A stretch of 64,000 bases of DNA from Verrucomicrobiia bacterium (GTDB lineage Bacteria; Verrucomicrobiota; Verrucomicrobiia; Opitutales; Opitutaceae): positions 1 through 64,000 of the forward strand of contig WYBX01000101.1 of NCBI GenBank assembly GCA_011525695.1, in the 5' to 3' direction. Under the pieces are notes generated by a model that saw only the letters and a list, made by a program, of their open reading frames with translations, had not been told where the DNA came from and made no database searches. A program made the position numbers and the translations under genes. Shown here one piece after another: positions 26,253 to 34,137 of the stretch (its first letter is position 1; every line of letters starts with the position of its first letter).

Positions 26253-26662
26253 CGCGCGACACAGGGGCAATACTGGTCGTCGAGGACGACGAGGATGACT
26301 TTTTCCTTACGGGGCGAGTCCTCCGGAAGATCACGAGTTCCCGGATTATCCGCGTCAGCAGCGGGCGGGAGGCGATCGAGTACCTTGCGGGTGGGGGACC
26401 CTATGGCGATCGGGCGGCGCATCCGCTGCCAGCGATCATGTTCCTGGATTTGAAGATGGATCAGGGCACCGGGCTCGAGGTGCTCGATTGGGTGAAGACC
26501 CATCGGCCGGCGGATCATCCGCAGATTTTCGTGTTGAGCGGTTCGAACGAGCCGAAGGATCGCGAACTGGTCCGGCTTTCCGGCGTGACCTCGGGCTACA
26601 TCGTGAAGCCGCTCACGGCGGATCATGTGAAGGAAATCCTGGCGGCGGCGCCGCGTCGCTGA
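26249..26662 (+). CDS. response regulator, Rcp1-like single receiver
   Basis: The ATG overlaps the kinase stop (ATGA), giving 137 residues. The receiver has the acidic residues EDDEDD (12-17), phospho-acceptor Asp67 in FLDLKMDQG, Ser in FVLSGS and Lys near 123 in YIVKP. There is no output domain. Translational coupling makes it the likely partner of the pseudo-receiver kinase and the last gene of the KaiC-like cassette. Confidence 0.92.
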   Translation: MTRDTGAILVVEDDEDDFFLTGRVLRKITSSRIIRVSSGREAIEYLAGGGPYGDRAAHPLPAIMFLDLKMDQGTGLEVLDWVKTHRPADHPQIFVLSGSNEPKDRELVRLSGVTSGYIVKPLTADHVKEILAAAPRR

Positions 26663-26703
26663 CCATGGAATGCAGTTCAGACGCCTGGAATCGAACGTTC
26701 ATT

Positions 26704-26800
26704 CCTGGAGGGACGCCCTCCGTGGCGTCCACAAACCGGATGGGAAAATCATTCTGCGTAGCGGATCGATCTTGTGGCCGTGACGGAGCACGGCCCTCCA
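26704..26800. repeat. class A double-hairpin element, full copy
   Basis: The core has both hairpins (GGACGCC/GGCGTCC and GGCCGTG/CACGGCC, the latter with one loop change) and the conserved linker. The left edge has diverged to CCTGGAGGG, so the outer stem is shortened. It lies between the regulator and panD and lacks the TCGGAATGAC leader. Confidence 0.9.
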
Positions 26801-26853
26801 AATGAAGGGCGGCCATTGACGATCGTGCCGGATGCGGTTGAGTACCCGCTTCC

Positions 26854-27234
26854 ATGCTCCTGACGCTCCTGAAGTCAAAATTGCATGGCGCGACCGTGAC
26901 CGGTTCGGCGCTGCACTACGAAGGTTCGATTTCGCTTGGGCCGGAGCTTTGCCGGCAGGCCGGGTTGATGGAATTCGAGCGGGTCGAGATCTACAACTGC
27001 CACAACGGGGCCAGGTTTGCGACCTACGTCATCCTGGGATCGAAGCCGGGAGAAGTCGTGGTGAACGGGGCGGCGGCGCGGCTGGTGCAGCCGGGAGATC
27101 GGATCATTGTGGCGGCTTATGCCGCGTTCACGCCGACGGAGGCGCGCCGGCACCGTCCGACGATCGTATTGCTCAATCCGGACAATGTCGGCCGCCTGAA
27201 GCCCGTTCGCGCCAGCCGCGACCGCGGGAAGTAG
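26854..27234 (+). CDS. panD: aspartate 1-decarboxylase
   Basis: PanD makes beta-alanine for pantothenate and coenzyme A. The self-cleavage site that makes the pyruvoyl group is Gly24-Ser25 in HYEGS, as in E. coli. Other active-site residues are in place: Lys9, Arg54 and Tyr58 (NGARFATY), and Asn71 in VVNGAAA. Length (126) matches E. coli PanD (126). It is alone here; no panB or panC adjoins it. It runs convergently into the hybrid kinase gene 53 bases away. Confidence 0.96.
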   Translation: MLLTLLKSKLHGATVTGSALHYEGSISLGPELCRQAGLMEFERVEIYNCHNGARFATYVILGSKPGEVVVNGAAARLVQPGDRIIVAAYAAFTPTEARRHRPTIVLLNPDNVGRLKPVRASRDRGK

Positions 27235-27287
27235 CTCGAACATTTCCACTTCTGTTTGATTCCTGTTTCCGTCGTGGGGCGACCGAC

Positions 27288-28814
27288 CTACGCGTGCAGC
27301 AGCGAGTGGAGGGCCGTCAGCAGCGCGTCGCTGGTGAACGGCTTCAGCAGGCATTCGCACCGGCTGTCCTGCCCTTCGAGCCGGGACTGGTGCTCGGCTC
27401 GTCCGCTCATGGCCACAATCCGTGTCGTCGGGCTCAGGTTGCGGATGATCTTGATCAGCCCGAATCCGTCGAGCTGTGGCATCGACAAATCGGTGACCAC
27501 GGCCCGGATCTCCAGCGATCGCGGGGCGAACAGCGCGACCGCCTCCACGCCGTCGGCCGCCGCCAGCACCCGGTACCCGTTGCGGTCCAGGATCGCCGCA
27601 GTCAGGTCGCGAACACTTGGATCGTCGTCGACCACCAGGATGAGTTCTCCCTGTCCCTGGCGCAGGGTCGCGCGCTCCCCGGGGCCCTCCGTCGCCTGGG
27701 CAAACGGAGCGGCCGGCAGGCACACCTGAAAACGCGTGCCCTGGCCGGCACGGCTTTCGACCGTCACGATTCCGTGATGAGCCTCGACGATCGCCCGGAC
27801 GGTGGGGAGCCCGAGCCCCGTGCCCTGGCCGGCGGCCTTGGTGGTGAAGAACGGCTCCCAGATCCGGGCGAGCACCTCGGGTGGAATCCCGGTGCCGGTG
27901 TCACTGACATCGAACCGCAGATGCGGCCCGGCCTCGAGCCCGGCCGCTTCGGGCCGGCCAGGCTCATCCAGCTGCCAGTTCGAGGCGCGGATCGTGAGCG
28001 TCCCGCCCTCGGGCATCGAATCGCGGGCATTCACGCAGAGATTGAGCAGCACCTGGTGCAGTTGCGTGGGATTGGCTCTCAGCGGCCACAACCCGGGTTC
28101 GACCTCCACCTCAATACCGATGGCGCGCGGAAAGGTCTGCCGCATCACGCGAACCAGATCCCGCAGCAGGTGCCTGGGCTGGAGAATCTGCGACTCGCCA
28201 GTGACACCCTGGGCGAAGCCGACGATTTCCCGGACGAGCCCGGCCCCCCGGCGGGCGCTCTCCTCGACGCACTCCAGGATCCGCTGGTCCGTCGGCTCCG
28301 TGAGCCGGTCGCGCAGGAGCGGAACGGCCATCAGCACCGGCGCGAGCACATTGTTGAAGTCGTGGGCGATGCCGGCCGCCAGCATGCCGATGTTTTCCAG
28401 CCGCTGCACGCGCAGGAGCTGCTCTTCAGCCGCCTGCCGCTCCTGCCGGTGGCGGGCCTCATCGAGGGCCCGCCGGATCGCGGGCACGAGCCGCTTCGGA
28501 CGGTCCTTGATCACATAGTCGGTGGCGCCGGCACGCATCGCCTCGATCGCCTGATCCTCGCCAATCGTGCCGGATAGGAAGAGGAACGGCACGTCCGGCC
28601 GCTGCTCCCGCGCCAGTTTGAGCGCCTCCATGCCGTTGAAGTTCGTGAGCTTGAAGTCCGAGAGAATCAGATCATGGCCGCCCCGGGAGAGCTGGGCCAG
28701 GAACTCCGGCCGGGTGGAGACGACCGCGACTTCACATCCCGGCCATTCCTGGTGGAAAACCACGTGAGTCAATTCGGCGTCGTGACGGTCGTCTTCAAGG
28801 TGGAGGATCTTCAT
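27288..28814 (-). CDS. receiver-histidine kinase-receiver hybrid sensor
   Basis: From ATG 28814 the protein has 508 residues. An N-terminal receiver (1-120) has Asp52 in ILSDFKLTNFNG. Next is HisKA with His in GIAHDFNNVLAPV (about 157-169), the 'AHDFNN' type usual in such hybrids. HATPase_c follows with NLCVNARDSMP, DTGTGIP and GTGLGLPTV, then a C-terminal receiver (about 385-505) with phospho-acceptor Asp in VTDLSMPQLDG. It has no membrane or sensor domain, so it probably relays signals from other proteins. It is divergent from the CHASE-type kinase at 29116 and may share a control region with it. Confidence 0.92.
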   Translation of the reverse strand: MKILHLEDDRHDAELTHVVFHQEWPGCEVAVVSTRPEFLAQLSRGGHDLILSDFKLTNFNGMEALKLAREQRPDVPFLFLSGTIGEDQAIEAMRAGATDYVIKDRPKRLVPAIRRALDEARHRQERQAAEEQLLRVQRLENIGMLAAGIAHDFNNVLAPVLMAVPLLRDRLTEPTDQRILECVEESARRGAGLVREIVGFAQGVTGESQILQPRHLLRDLVRVMRQTFPRAIGIEVEVEPGLWPLRANPTQLHQVLLNLCVNARDSMPEGGTLTIRASNWQLDEPGRPEAAGLEAGPHLRFDVSDTGTGIPPEVLARIWEPFFTTKAAGQGTGLGLPTVRAIVEAHHGIVTVESRAGQGTRFQVCLPAAPFAQATEGPGERATLRQGQGELILVVDDDPSVRDLTAAILDRNGYRVLAAADGVEAVALFAPRSLEIRAVVTDLSMPQLDGFGLIKIIRNLSPTTRIVAMSGRAEHQSRLEGQDSRCECLLKPFTSDALLTALHSLLHA

Positions 28815-29115
28815 GGGCCGCAAGGGTGAACGGTGCTCCGGCGGCCGGAGCAGGTGTCTGGAGGTGAAACGAGGATACGTGGGATGAATGCCCGTGGGCC
28901 GCCGGCGAATGATTCGACCGGCAGGCATGGGAACCCGGCGGTGGTAGGGCCGGCTCCGGGTGGGTTTGCTCCACAGTGCGGGGCGCGATCCGGGATGGTC
29001 AAGAATCCCGACTTCCGGAAATCCGGTAGTTTCCCCGCTTGCGCGGTTCGGAGCCCCCGCATTCGAATGCCCGCGGCCGTGCGATGGCCTGATCGCCGGT
29101 TCCCACCACCCACGA

Positions 29116-30666
29116 ATGTTTCACCCGGATACACCGATTCGCCGTCGGCTCACGGCCATGCTGTTGCTGACGAGCGGCGCCGTGCTGCTGCTGACCAGCG
29201 GCTTCTACTTCGCCTACGAATTCGTGACCTTCCGTCGCAGCACCATCTCCCAGCTCACGACGCTGGGCGAGGTGATCGCGAGCAACAGCACGGCGGCACT
29301 TGCCTTCCGGAGCGCCGAGGACGCGTCCCAGGTCCTCGCCGCCCTTGCCGCGGACCCGCAAATCATGGCGGGCGCACTCTATGATTTGGAGGGCCGGATC
29401 TTTGCGCGGTATGCCCACCCGCTGTCCGAGCTGGTCGTGCCCAATGAACCCGGCCCGGCCGGGGCGCGGCTCGACACCCACGGGATTGTCTTTGTCCACC
29501 CGGTCACGCTCGACGGAAACCCGCTGGGCTCGCTCTACCTCCATTCGAGCCTTGCGGCGGTGTCCAACCGGCTGCGGCTCTACGGGACCATCGTGGCCGT
29601 GGTGGTCGTCACCGCGCTGGGCCTGGCACTGGTCATCTCGCGGCGGTTGCAGCACCACGTCTCCCAGCCGATCCTCGATCTCGAATCCACCGCCCGGGCG
29701 ATCTCCGAGCGGAAGGACTATTCGGTCCGGGCGCCGCGGCGGGGAGGGGCGGAGATCGGGCGGCTGACCGATGCCTTCAACCAGATGCTGGATCAGATCC
29801 AGCGGCTCAACCAGGAGCTGGAGGAGCGGGTGAAGACGCGGACCACGGAGCTGCATGCGGCCAACCAGGAGCTCGAGGCGTTCTCGTATTCCGTTTCCCA
29901 CGACCTGCGCGCCCCGCTGCGGCACATGTCGGGGTTTGCCGCGATGCTCGAGCGGCACGCGGGCGAATCGCTCGATGCCCAGGGCCGCCGCTACGTCGCG
30001 GTGATCCGGGACTCGGCCACGCGGATGGGGCAGCTGATTGACGACCTGCTGCAATTTGCCCGGCTCGGCCGCTCCGATCTGCAGCGCCGGCCCGTGCCGT
30101 TGCGGGAACTCGTGGCCGAGGTCCGCCAGGGGCTGGAGCCGGAGGCCGCCGGGCGTCAGGTGGAGTGGCGCTGCGGCGAGCTGCCGGTGGTGATCGGCGA
30201 TCCGTCACTCCTGCGGCAGGCGTTCGCGAACCTGCTGGGGAACGCGCTCAAGTACACCCGCGGTTGTCCGGTCGCCCACATCGAGGTCGGCGTGCAGCCG
30301 GGACCGGACGGCGAGGCGGTGGTCTTCGTCCGTGATGATGGCGCCGGGTTCGACATGAAGTATGTCGGCAAGCTGTTTGGCGTGTTCCAGCGGCTGCACC
30401 AGCAGGAGCAGTTCGAGGGCACCGGTGTCGGGCTGGCGACGGTGAAGCGGATCGTGCAGCGGCATGGCGGCCGTGTTTGGGCGGACGCCGCCGTGGGCCG
30501 GGGCGCGACGTTCTATCTCGCCCTCCCGGCCACACCCGCCGCGCCCGGCCACGACCACGGAGACTTCAATCATGACCATCCCGAAGACCATCCTTCTCGC
30601 GGAGGACAATCCCCTCGACATCGAAATGACGCTGACGGCGCTCAAGTCGCATCGTCTCAGCAATGA
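29116..30666 (+). CDS. membrane sensor histidine kinase (CHASE8-like, HAMP)
   Basis: The chosen ATG (29116) gives 516 residues. TM1 (about 12-36) and TM2 (about 155-175) enclose a periplasmic CHASE8-like domain. HAMP (about 176-230) and a coiled coil follow, then HisKA with His262 in FSYSVSHDLRAPL, and HATPase_c with NLLGNALKY, DDGAGFD and GTGVGLATV. The domain ends near residue 475, but the frame continues for about 40 His/Asp-rich residues that overlap the next gene by 95 bases. That tail may be a chance extension. The downstream receiver, TonB receptor and YfiR-like genes form one likely operon with it. Confidence 0.9.
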   Translation: MFHPDTPIRRRLTAMLLLTSGAVLLLTSGFYFAYEFVTFRRSTISQLTTLGEVIASNSTAALAFRSAEDASQVLAALAADPQIMAGALYDLEGRIFARYAHPLSELVVPNEPGPAGARLDTHGIVFVHPVTLDGNPLGSLYLHSSLAAVSNRLRLYGTIVAVVVVTALGLALVISRRLQHHVSQPILDLESTARAISERKDYSVRAPRRGGAEIGRLTDAFNQMLDQIQRLNQELEERVKTRTTELHAANQELEAFSYSVSHDLRAPLRHMSGFAAMLERHAGESLDAQGRRYVAVIRDSATRMGQLIDDLLQFARLGRSDLQRRPVPLRELVAEVRQGLEPEAAGRQVEWRCGELPVVIGDPSLLRQAFANLLGNALKYTRGCPVAHIEVGVQPGPDGEAVVFVRDDGAGFDMKYVGKLFGVFQRLHQQEQFEGTGVGLATVKRIVQRHGGRVWADAAVGRGATFYLALPATPAAPGHDHGDFNHDHPEDHPSRGGQSPRHRNDADGAQVASSQQ

Positions 30667-31048
30667 AATCGTCGTCGCGCGCAACGGCGCCGAGGCGCTT
30701 GATTACCTGTATCGCCGGAATGGGCACGCCGCGCGGCCGGAGGGCCTGCCGGCGCTCGTGCTCCTCGACATCAAGATGCCGCTGGTCGACGGGCTCGAGG
30801 TCCTGCGGCAAATCAAGCAGGACGAGCAGATGCGGTCGATTCCGGTGGTGATGCTGACCTCGTCGCGCGAGGAAAGCGATTTGGTGAAGAGCTACCGGCT
30901 CGGCATCAACGCCTACGTGGTGAAGCCGGTGGAATTCACGGCCTTCGCGGACGCCGTTTCCCAGCTGAGCGTGTTCTGGACGATTCACAATGAGGTGCCG
31001 CCGCGGAATGGAGCGCACCACCCCGGCCCCATCCCGCCCTCGTCCTGA
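30572..31048 (+). CDS. response regulator, Rcp1-like single receiver
   Basis: The 158-residue receiver has acidic residues Glu11-Asp12, phospho-acceptor Asp66 in VLLDIKMPLVDG, Thr96 and Lys118 in YVVKPV. No output domain is present. The ATG follows AATC and lies well inside the kinase gene, so expression is probably coupled to it. Its stop (TGA) directly abuts the ATG of the TonB receptor gene. Confidence 0.92.
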   Translation: MTIPKTILLAEDNPLDIEMTLTALKSHRLSNEIVVARNGAEALDYLYRRNGHAARPEGLPALVLLDIKMPLVDGLEVLRQIKQDEQMRSIPVVMLTSSREESDLVKSYRLGINAYVVKPVEFTAFADAVSQLSVFWTIHNEVPPRNGAHHPGPIPPSS

Positions 31049-33001
31049 ATGAAGCCGCCGTTTGCAGTTCCGCGCCGGCGCCCGGGCCGGCGGATCACCT
31101 GGATCGGCCTGCTGGCCGTGCTGGCGCTGGCCGGGCCGGCGGCTGCCGCACCGGCCGGGCCGGTGACGCCGGGCCTGGTGGCGATGAAGGATCTTTCGCT
31201 CGACGAGCTGATGAACCTCGAGGTGTCATCCGTCTCCCGGAGGGACGAGCGCTGGTGGGCCGTCCCGAGCGGGATCGATGTTGTCACCGGCGAGGAGATA
31301 CGCCGGTCGGGGGTGATGAACCTGCCCGACGCGCTGCGGCTGGCGACGGGCGTCCATGTGGGGCAGTCGAGCGCCCGCAGCTGGGCGGTGAGCCTGCGGG
31401 GCATGAACGTGCTCGCGGCCAACAAGGTGGCCGTGGTGATGGACGGACGCAGCCTTTTCACCCCGTTCTTCTCCGGCGTGAACTGGGACGCGCAGGACAC
31501 CCTGCTGGAGGATATCGACCGGATTGAGGTGGTGCGCGGGCCGGTGGGGGCCCTGTGGGGAGCCTATGCGGTGAACGGCCTCATCTCGATCATCACGAAG
31601 CCGGCGTGGGAGACCCAGGGCTGGCTGGCCTCGGCGGCCGGCGGTGACGAGGACCCGGGATTTTTCGCGTTTCGCTACGGCGGCCAGGCGGGTGCGCAGA
31701 CATTCTACCGGGTGTATGCCAAGTATTCCCAGCTGGGCTGGACCTACGACGCGAACGGCCGGCAGCCGCAATCCGCGACGGATTTCTTCCAGACCGGCTT
31801 CCGGATCGATGCCGTCCGTCCCGCCGACACGACGCTGACGCTGCAGGGGGATTATTACTCCAACCAGGATCTGCCGCTCGATCGGCTGCAGGCGGAGGTG
31901 TCCGGCTTCAACGTGCTGGGCCGCTGGCGGCGGGAGTTCTCGGCCGAATCCGATCTCCAGGCCGAGGCGTATTTCGATCACACGGATCGGCTGATACCGT
32001 TCAACTTCGAGGAACGGCGCGACACCGGCTCGGTCGCGCTCAAGTTTCATTCCGTGCACGGCCGGCATGACTGGCTGGCCGGCATCGACGGGTTGGTTTC
32101 CTCCGATGCCATCGGCAACATGGGCTTCGCGCAGCTGGTCCCGGACGGGCGGACCACGCACCGGGCGGGGGCCTATGCGCAGGACACTTTCCAGGTCCGA
32201 CCGGAGCGGCTGGCGCTGACACTGGGAGCGCGGATGGAGCACAATTCATTCTCCGGCTGGGATTATCAACCGACGGCGCGGCTGGCGTGGACACCCTCGC
32301 CGCGGACCACGGTCTGGACGGCGTGGTCGCGGGCCGTGAGGACGCCGGTGCGGGTGGACGAAGACCTCGTGATCGCCGTGCCGGGCACAGTGATCTTTGC
32401 GGCCAATGATGAGTTCAAGAATGAGGTCGCGCTGGCGGGCGAAGTCGGGTGGCGGCACCAGCCGTTCGAGTCGCTGACGATGGACGTCTCGGTTTTTGCC
32501 TACCGCTACGATGCGTTGCGCAGCACGGAGCCGGCGGGAGACACCTTCCTGCCGCAGACGTTTTCGAACCTGCTCAATGCCCGGTCCCGCGGGGGCGAGG
32601 TGACGGTGATGGTGCAACCGATTTCGCGGCTCTTCCTCAAGGCGAGCTATCGGCTGCTCGATCTCGAATTCTCGCGGGATGCCGGCAGTGTCGATGCGAC
32701 GGGTGGCAGCTCGGAGGGCAACGACCCCCGGCATCTGGCGATGATCGCGGCGCGGCTCGACCTGCCGAATGAGATCGAGGTGGATGTCACGCTCCGGCAT
32801 GCGAGTGCGCTCCCGAATCCGGCGCTCGCCGGGTACACGACGGCGGATCTGCGGCTCGGCTGGCGGCCGTCGGAGCGCTGGGAGTGGTCGCTCTCCGGCC
32901 GCAATCTGCTGGAGCCGCAGCACGCCGAGTTCGTAACGACCAACAGCCTGAACGAGCAGGTGCACCGGCGGTGGGTATTGAAAGCCACATGGCGTCATTG
33001 A
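31049..33001 (+). CDS. TonB-dependent outer-membrane receptor
   Basis: The 650-residue protein has a signal sequence (about 15-36, ending AAAAP), then LSLDELMNLEVSSVSRR. This segment is typical of the receptor subgroup linked to YfiR and kinase genes. The plug domain (about 65-180) includes DVVTGEEIRRSG, SLRGM and DIDRIEVVRGPVGALWG. A 22-strand beta barrel ends in VLKATWRH, with the usual aromatic-type C-terminal strand. The ligand is unknown. It starts immediately after the receiver gene's stop codon and overlaps or abuts the YfiR-like gene. Confidence 0.93.
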   Translation: MKPPFAVPRRRPGRRITWIGLLAVLALAGPAAAAPAGPVTPGLVAMKDLSLDELMNLEVSSVSRRDERWWAVPSGIDVVTGEEIRRSGVMNLPDALRLATGVHVGQSSARSWAVSLRGMNVLAANKVAVVMDGRSLFTPFFSGVNWDAQDTLLEDIDRIEVVRGPVGALWGAYAVNGLISIITKPAWETQGWLASAAGGDEDPGFFAFRYGGQAGAQTFYRVYAKYSQLGWTYDANGRQPQSATDFFQTGFRIDAVRPADTTLTLQGDYYSNQDLPLDRLQAEVSGFNVLGRWRREFSAESDLQAEAYFDHTDRLIPFNFEERRDTGSVALKFHSVHGRHDWLAGIDGLVSSDAIGNMGFAQLVPDGRTTHRAGAYAQDTFQVRPERLALTLGARMEHNSFSGWDYQPTARLAWTPSPRTTVWTAWSRAVRTPVRVDEDLVIAVPGTVIFAANDEFKNEVALAGEVGWRHQPFESLTMDVSVFAYRYDALRSTEPAGDTFLPQTFSNLLNARSRGGEVTVMVQPISRLFLKASYRLLDLEFSRDAGSVDATGGSSEGNDPRHLAMIAARLDLPNEIEVDVTLRHASALPNPALAGYTTADLRLGWRPSERWEWSLSGRNLLEPQHAEFVTTNSLNEQVHRRWVLKATWRH

Positions 33002-33006
33002 TTCCC

Positions 33007-33627
33007 ATGTGCGCGATTGAGGTTTCTCTTGCGTCGTGCCGCAGGTGCCGGCGGCTGGGCTCCGGTTCGCTTGCGGGACGCCGGTTGATTTCCGCCTGGT
33101 GGCGGATGGTTGTCGCCATCGCCGTTGCGATTGGCGGGATGAGCGGTGCGAGGGCGGCCACGGCTGCGCGGGTCGAGGAGGTGCAGGCGCTGTTTGTGCT
33201 GAATCTCACCCGGTTTGTCCGCTGGCCGGCCGAAGCGTTTGCCGCGGATGACAGTGCGCTCGTCATCGGCGTGCAGCCGCTGGATCCTGTCGGCGTGCTG
33301 CTGCGGCGGCTGGCCATCGGGGAGAGGTCGGGGGAGCGACCGATCGAGATTCGGGATTTGAACTCGCCCGCGGATATCGATGGCTGTCACCTGGTGTATT
33401 TTTCGAAGGAGCAGACTTCCGAAATGGTGCGCTGGATCGGCCCGCTGCGATCCCGGCCGGTGTTGACGGTCAGTGATGCGGATGGATTTCTGCGGCTGGG
33501 AGGGCATGTGCAGCTTTACCGGCAGGGGCTGAAGGTCCGGTTGCGCGTGAATCCCGCGGGCATGGAGCAGGCGGGGCTGCAGCCCAGCTCCCAGCTGCTC
33601 CGGGTGGCGGGAGCGGGCGGACTGTGA
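33007..33627 (+). CDS. YfiR-like periplasmic protein (DUF4154)
   Basis: The ATG at 33007 gives 206 residues; an ATG at 32989 would overlap the receptor stop by 13 bases. A signal-anchor lies near residues 30-50, followed by a YfiR/HmsC-type domain with VQALFVLNLTRFVRWP, a strongly family-typical start. VIGVQPLDP, CHLVYFS and VLTVSDADGFLRLGG (near the end) also match. In Pseudomonas, YfiR is the periplasmic brake on a c-di-GMP cyclase. Here it is linked to a receptor and a kinase, so it may modulate the kinase's periplasmic domain; that is inference. Confidence 0.9.
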   Translation: MCAIEVSLASCRRCRRLGSGSLAGRRLISAWWRMVVAIAVAIGGMSGARAATAARVEEVQALFVLNLTRFVRWPAEAFAADDSALVIGVQPLDPVGVLLRRLAIGERSGERPIEIRDLNSPADIDGCHLVYFSKEQTSEMVRWIGPLRSRPVLTVSDADGFLRLGGHVQLYRQGLKVRLRVNPAGMEQAGLQPSSQLLRVAGAGGL

Positions 33628-33739
33628 GCGATTTCCCCTCCCTACCCATGCTGACGGGTGAAATCCGGCCCGACTGCTCGTCATCTTTGCCTGCAGGCTG
33701 CGGAGCCGGGGTGTTCATGGCCATGAGACGATTATCTCA

Positions 33740-33904
33740 TTGGCCGACACGCGCAGCGTAGTCGACCGTCGCCGGCCCGGCTACCCTGACATCGCCCCTT
33801 TTGCGTTACGTTACATCGCGCTCCAATTGCACGGCATCGGCAAAGCTCAGGAAAAAGCCGGGCAAAAGGTCCGCTGGCGCCACATCCGGTTGAAGCCGCT
33901 TTGA
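33740..33904 (+). pseudogene. possible relic of a gene, 54 residues open
   Basis: An open frame from a TTG at 33740 to TGA at 33902-33904 has a plausible protein composition (ending YIALQLHGIGKAQEKAGQKV plus a basic tail), but no ATG or GTG start fits it. I do not recognise it. It may be the end of a decayed transposase or other gene; chance is also possible. Confidence 0.25.
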
Positions 33905-33978
33905 CGAATCTCTGCGAACGGAAGCTGCAAGTGTTTCCGCGCGCTGGCCACGCCTCTATGGAATAGTTCAGCCTTGAG

Positions 33979-34136
33979 AGTCTGTTGGACTTATGGCGTC
34001 CGTTTTGGGAGCGCCGAACCGAGAGTTAGGCAGCCGACCCCGAAAATGCCCCCGGCATTTTCGCTAAGCAGCATGTCGGGTGGCTCACCCTCACTTTCGG
34101 TGCCTTCAAGTTGAGCAGCCGTAAGTCCGACAGGCT
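33979..34136. mobile_element. MITE-like element with 19-bp terminal inverted repeats
   Basis: AGTCTGTTGGACTTATGGC (33979-33997) and GCCGTAAGTCCGACAGGCT (34118-34136) are inverted repeats matching at 16 of 19 positions. The 158-bp element has no coding capacity and contains an internal perfect hairpin (CGAAAATGCC/GGCATTTTCG, 34041-34063). No target-site duplication is clear. The size and ends suggest a miniature element mobilised by an IS elsewhere in the genome. Confidence 0.55.
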
Positions 34137-34137
34137 G

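Larger units (their letters stand above)
33628..34137. other. 510-bp gap with a relic frame and a MITE-like element
   Basis: No intact gene is seen. The left part holds a short open frame (33740-33904) that reads like the tail of a lost gene, and the right part is a small inverted-repeat element (33979-34136) that reaches to two bases before the stop codon of the OPA-type transporter gene. The base composition is less GC-rich than in neighbouring genes. Confidence 0.6.

Noticed and set aside
33979..34136. Riboswitch or small RNA in the gap before the OPA transporter end
   Set aside because: The structure is explained better by terminal inverted repeats of a small mobile element, and it lies at a gene's 3' end.
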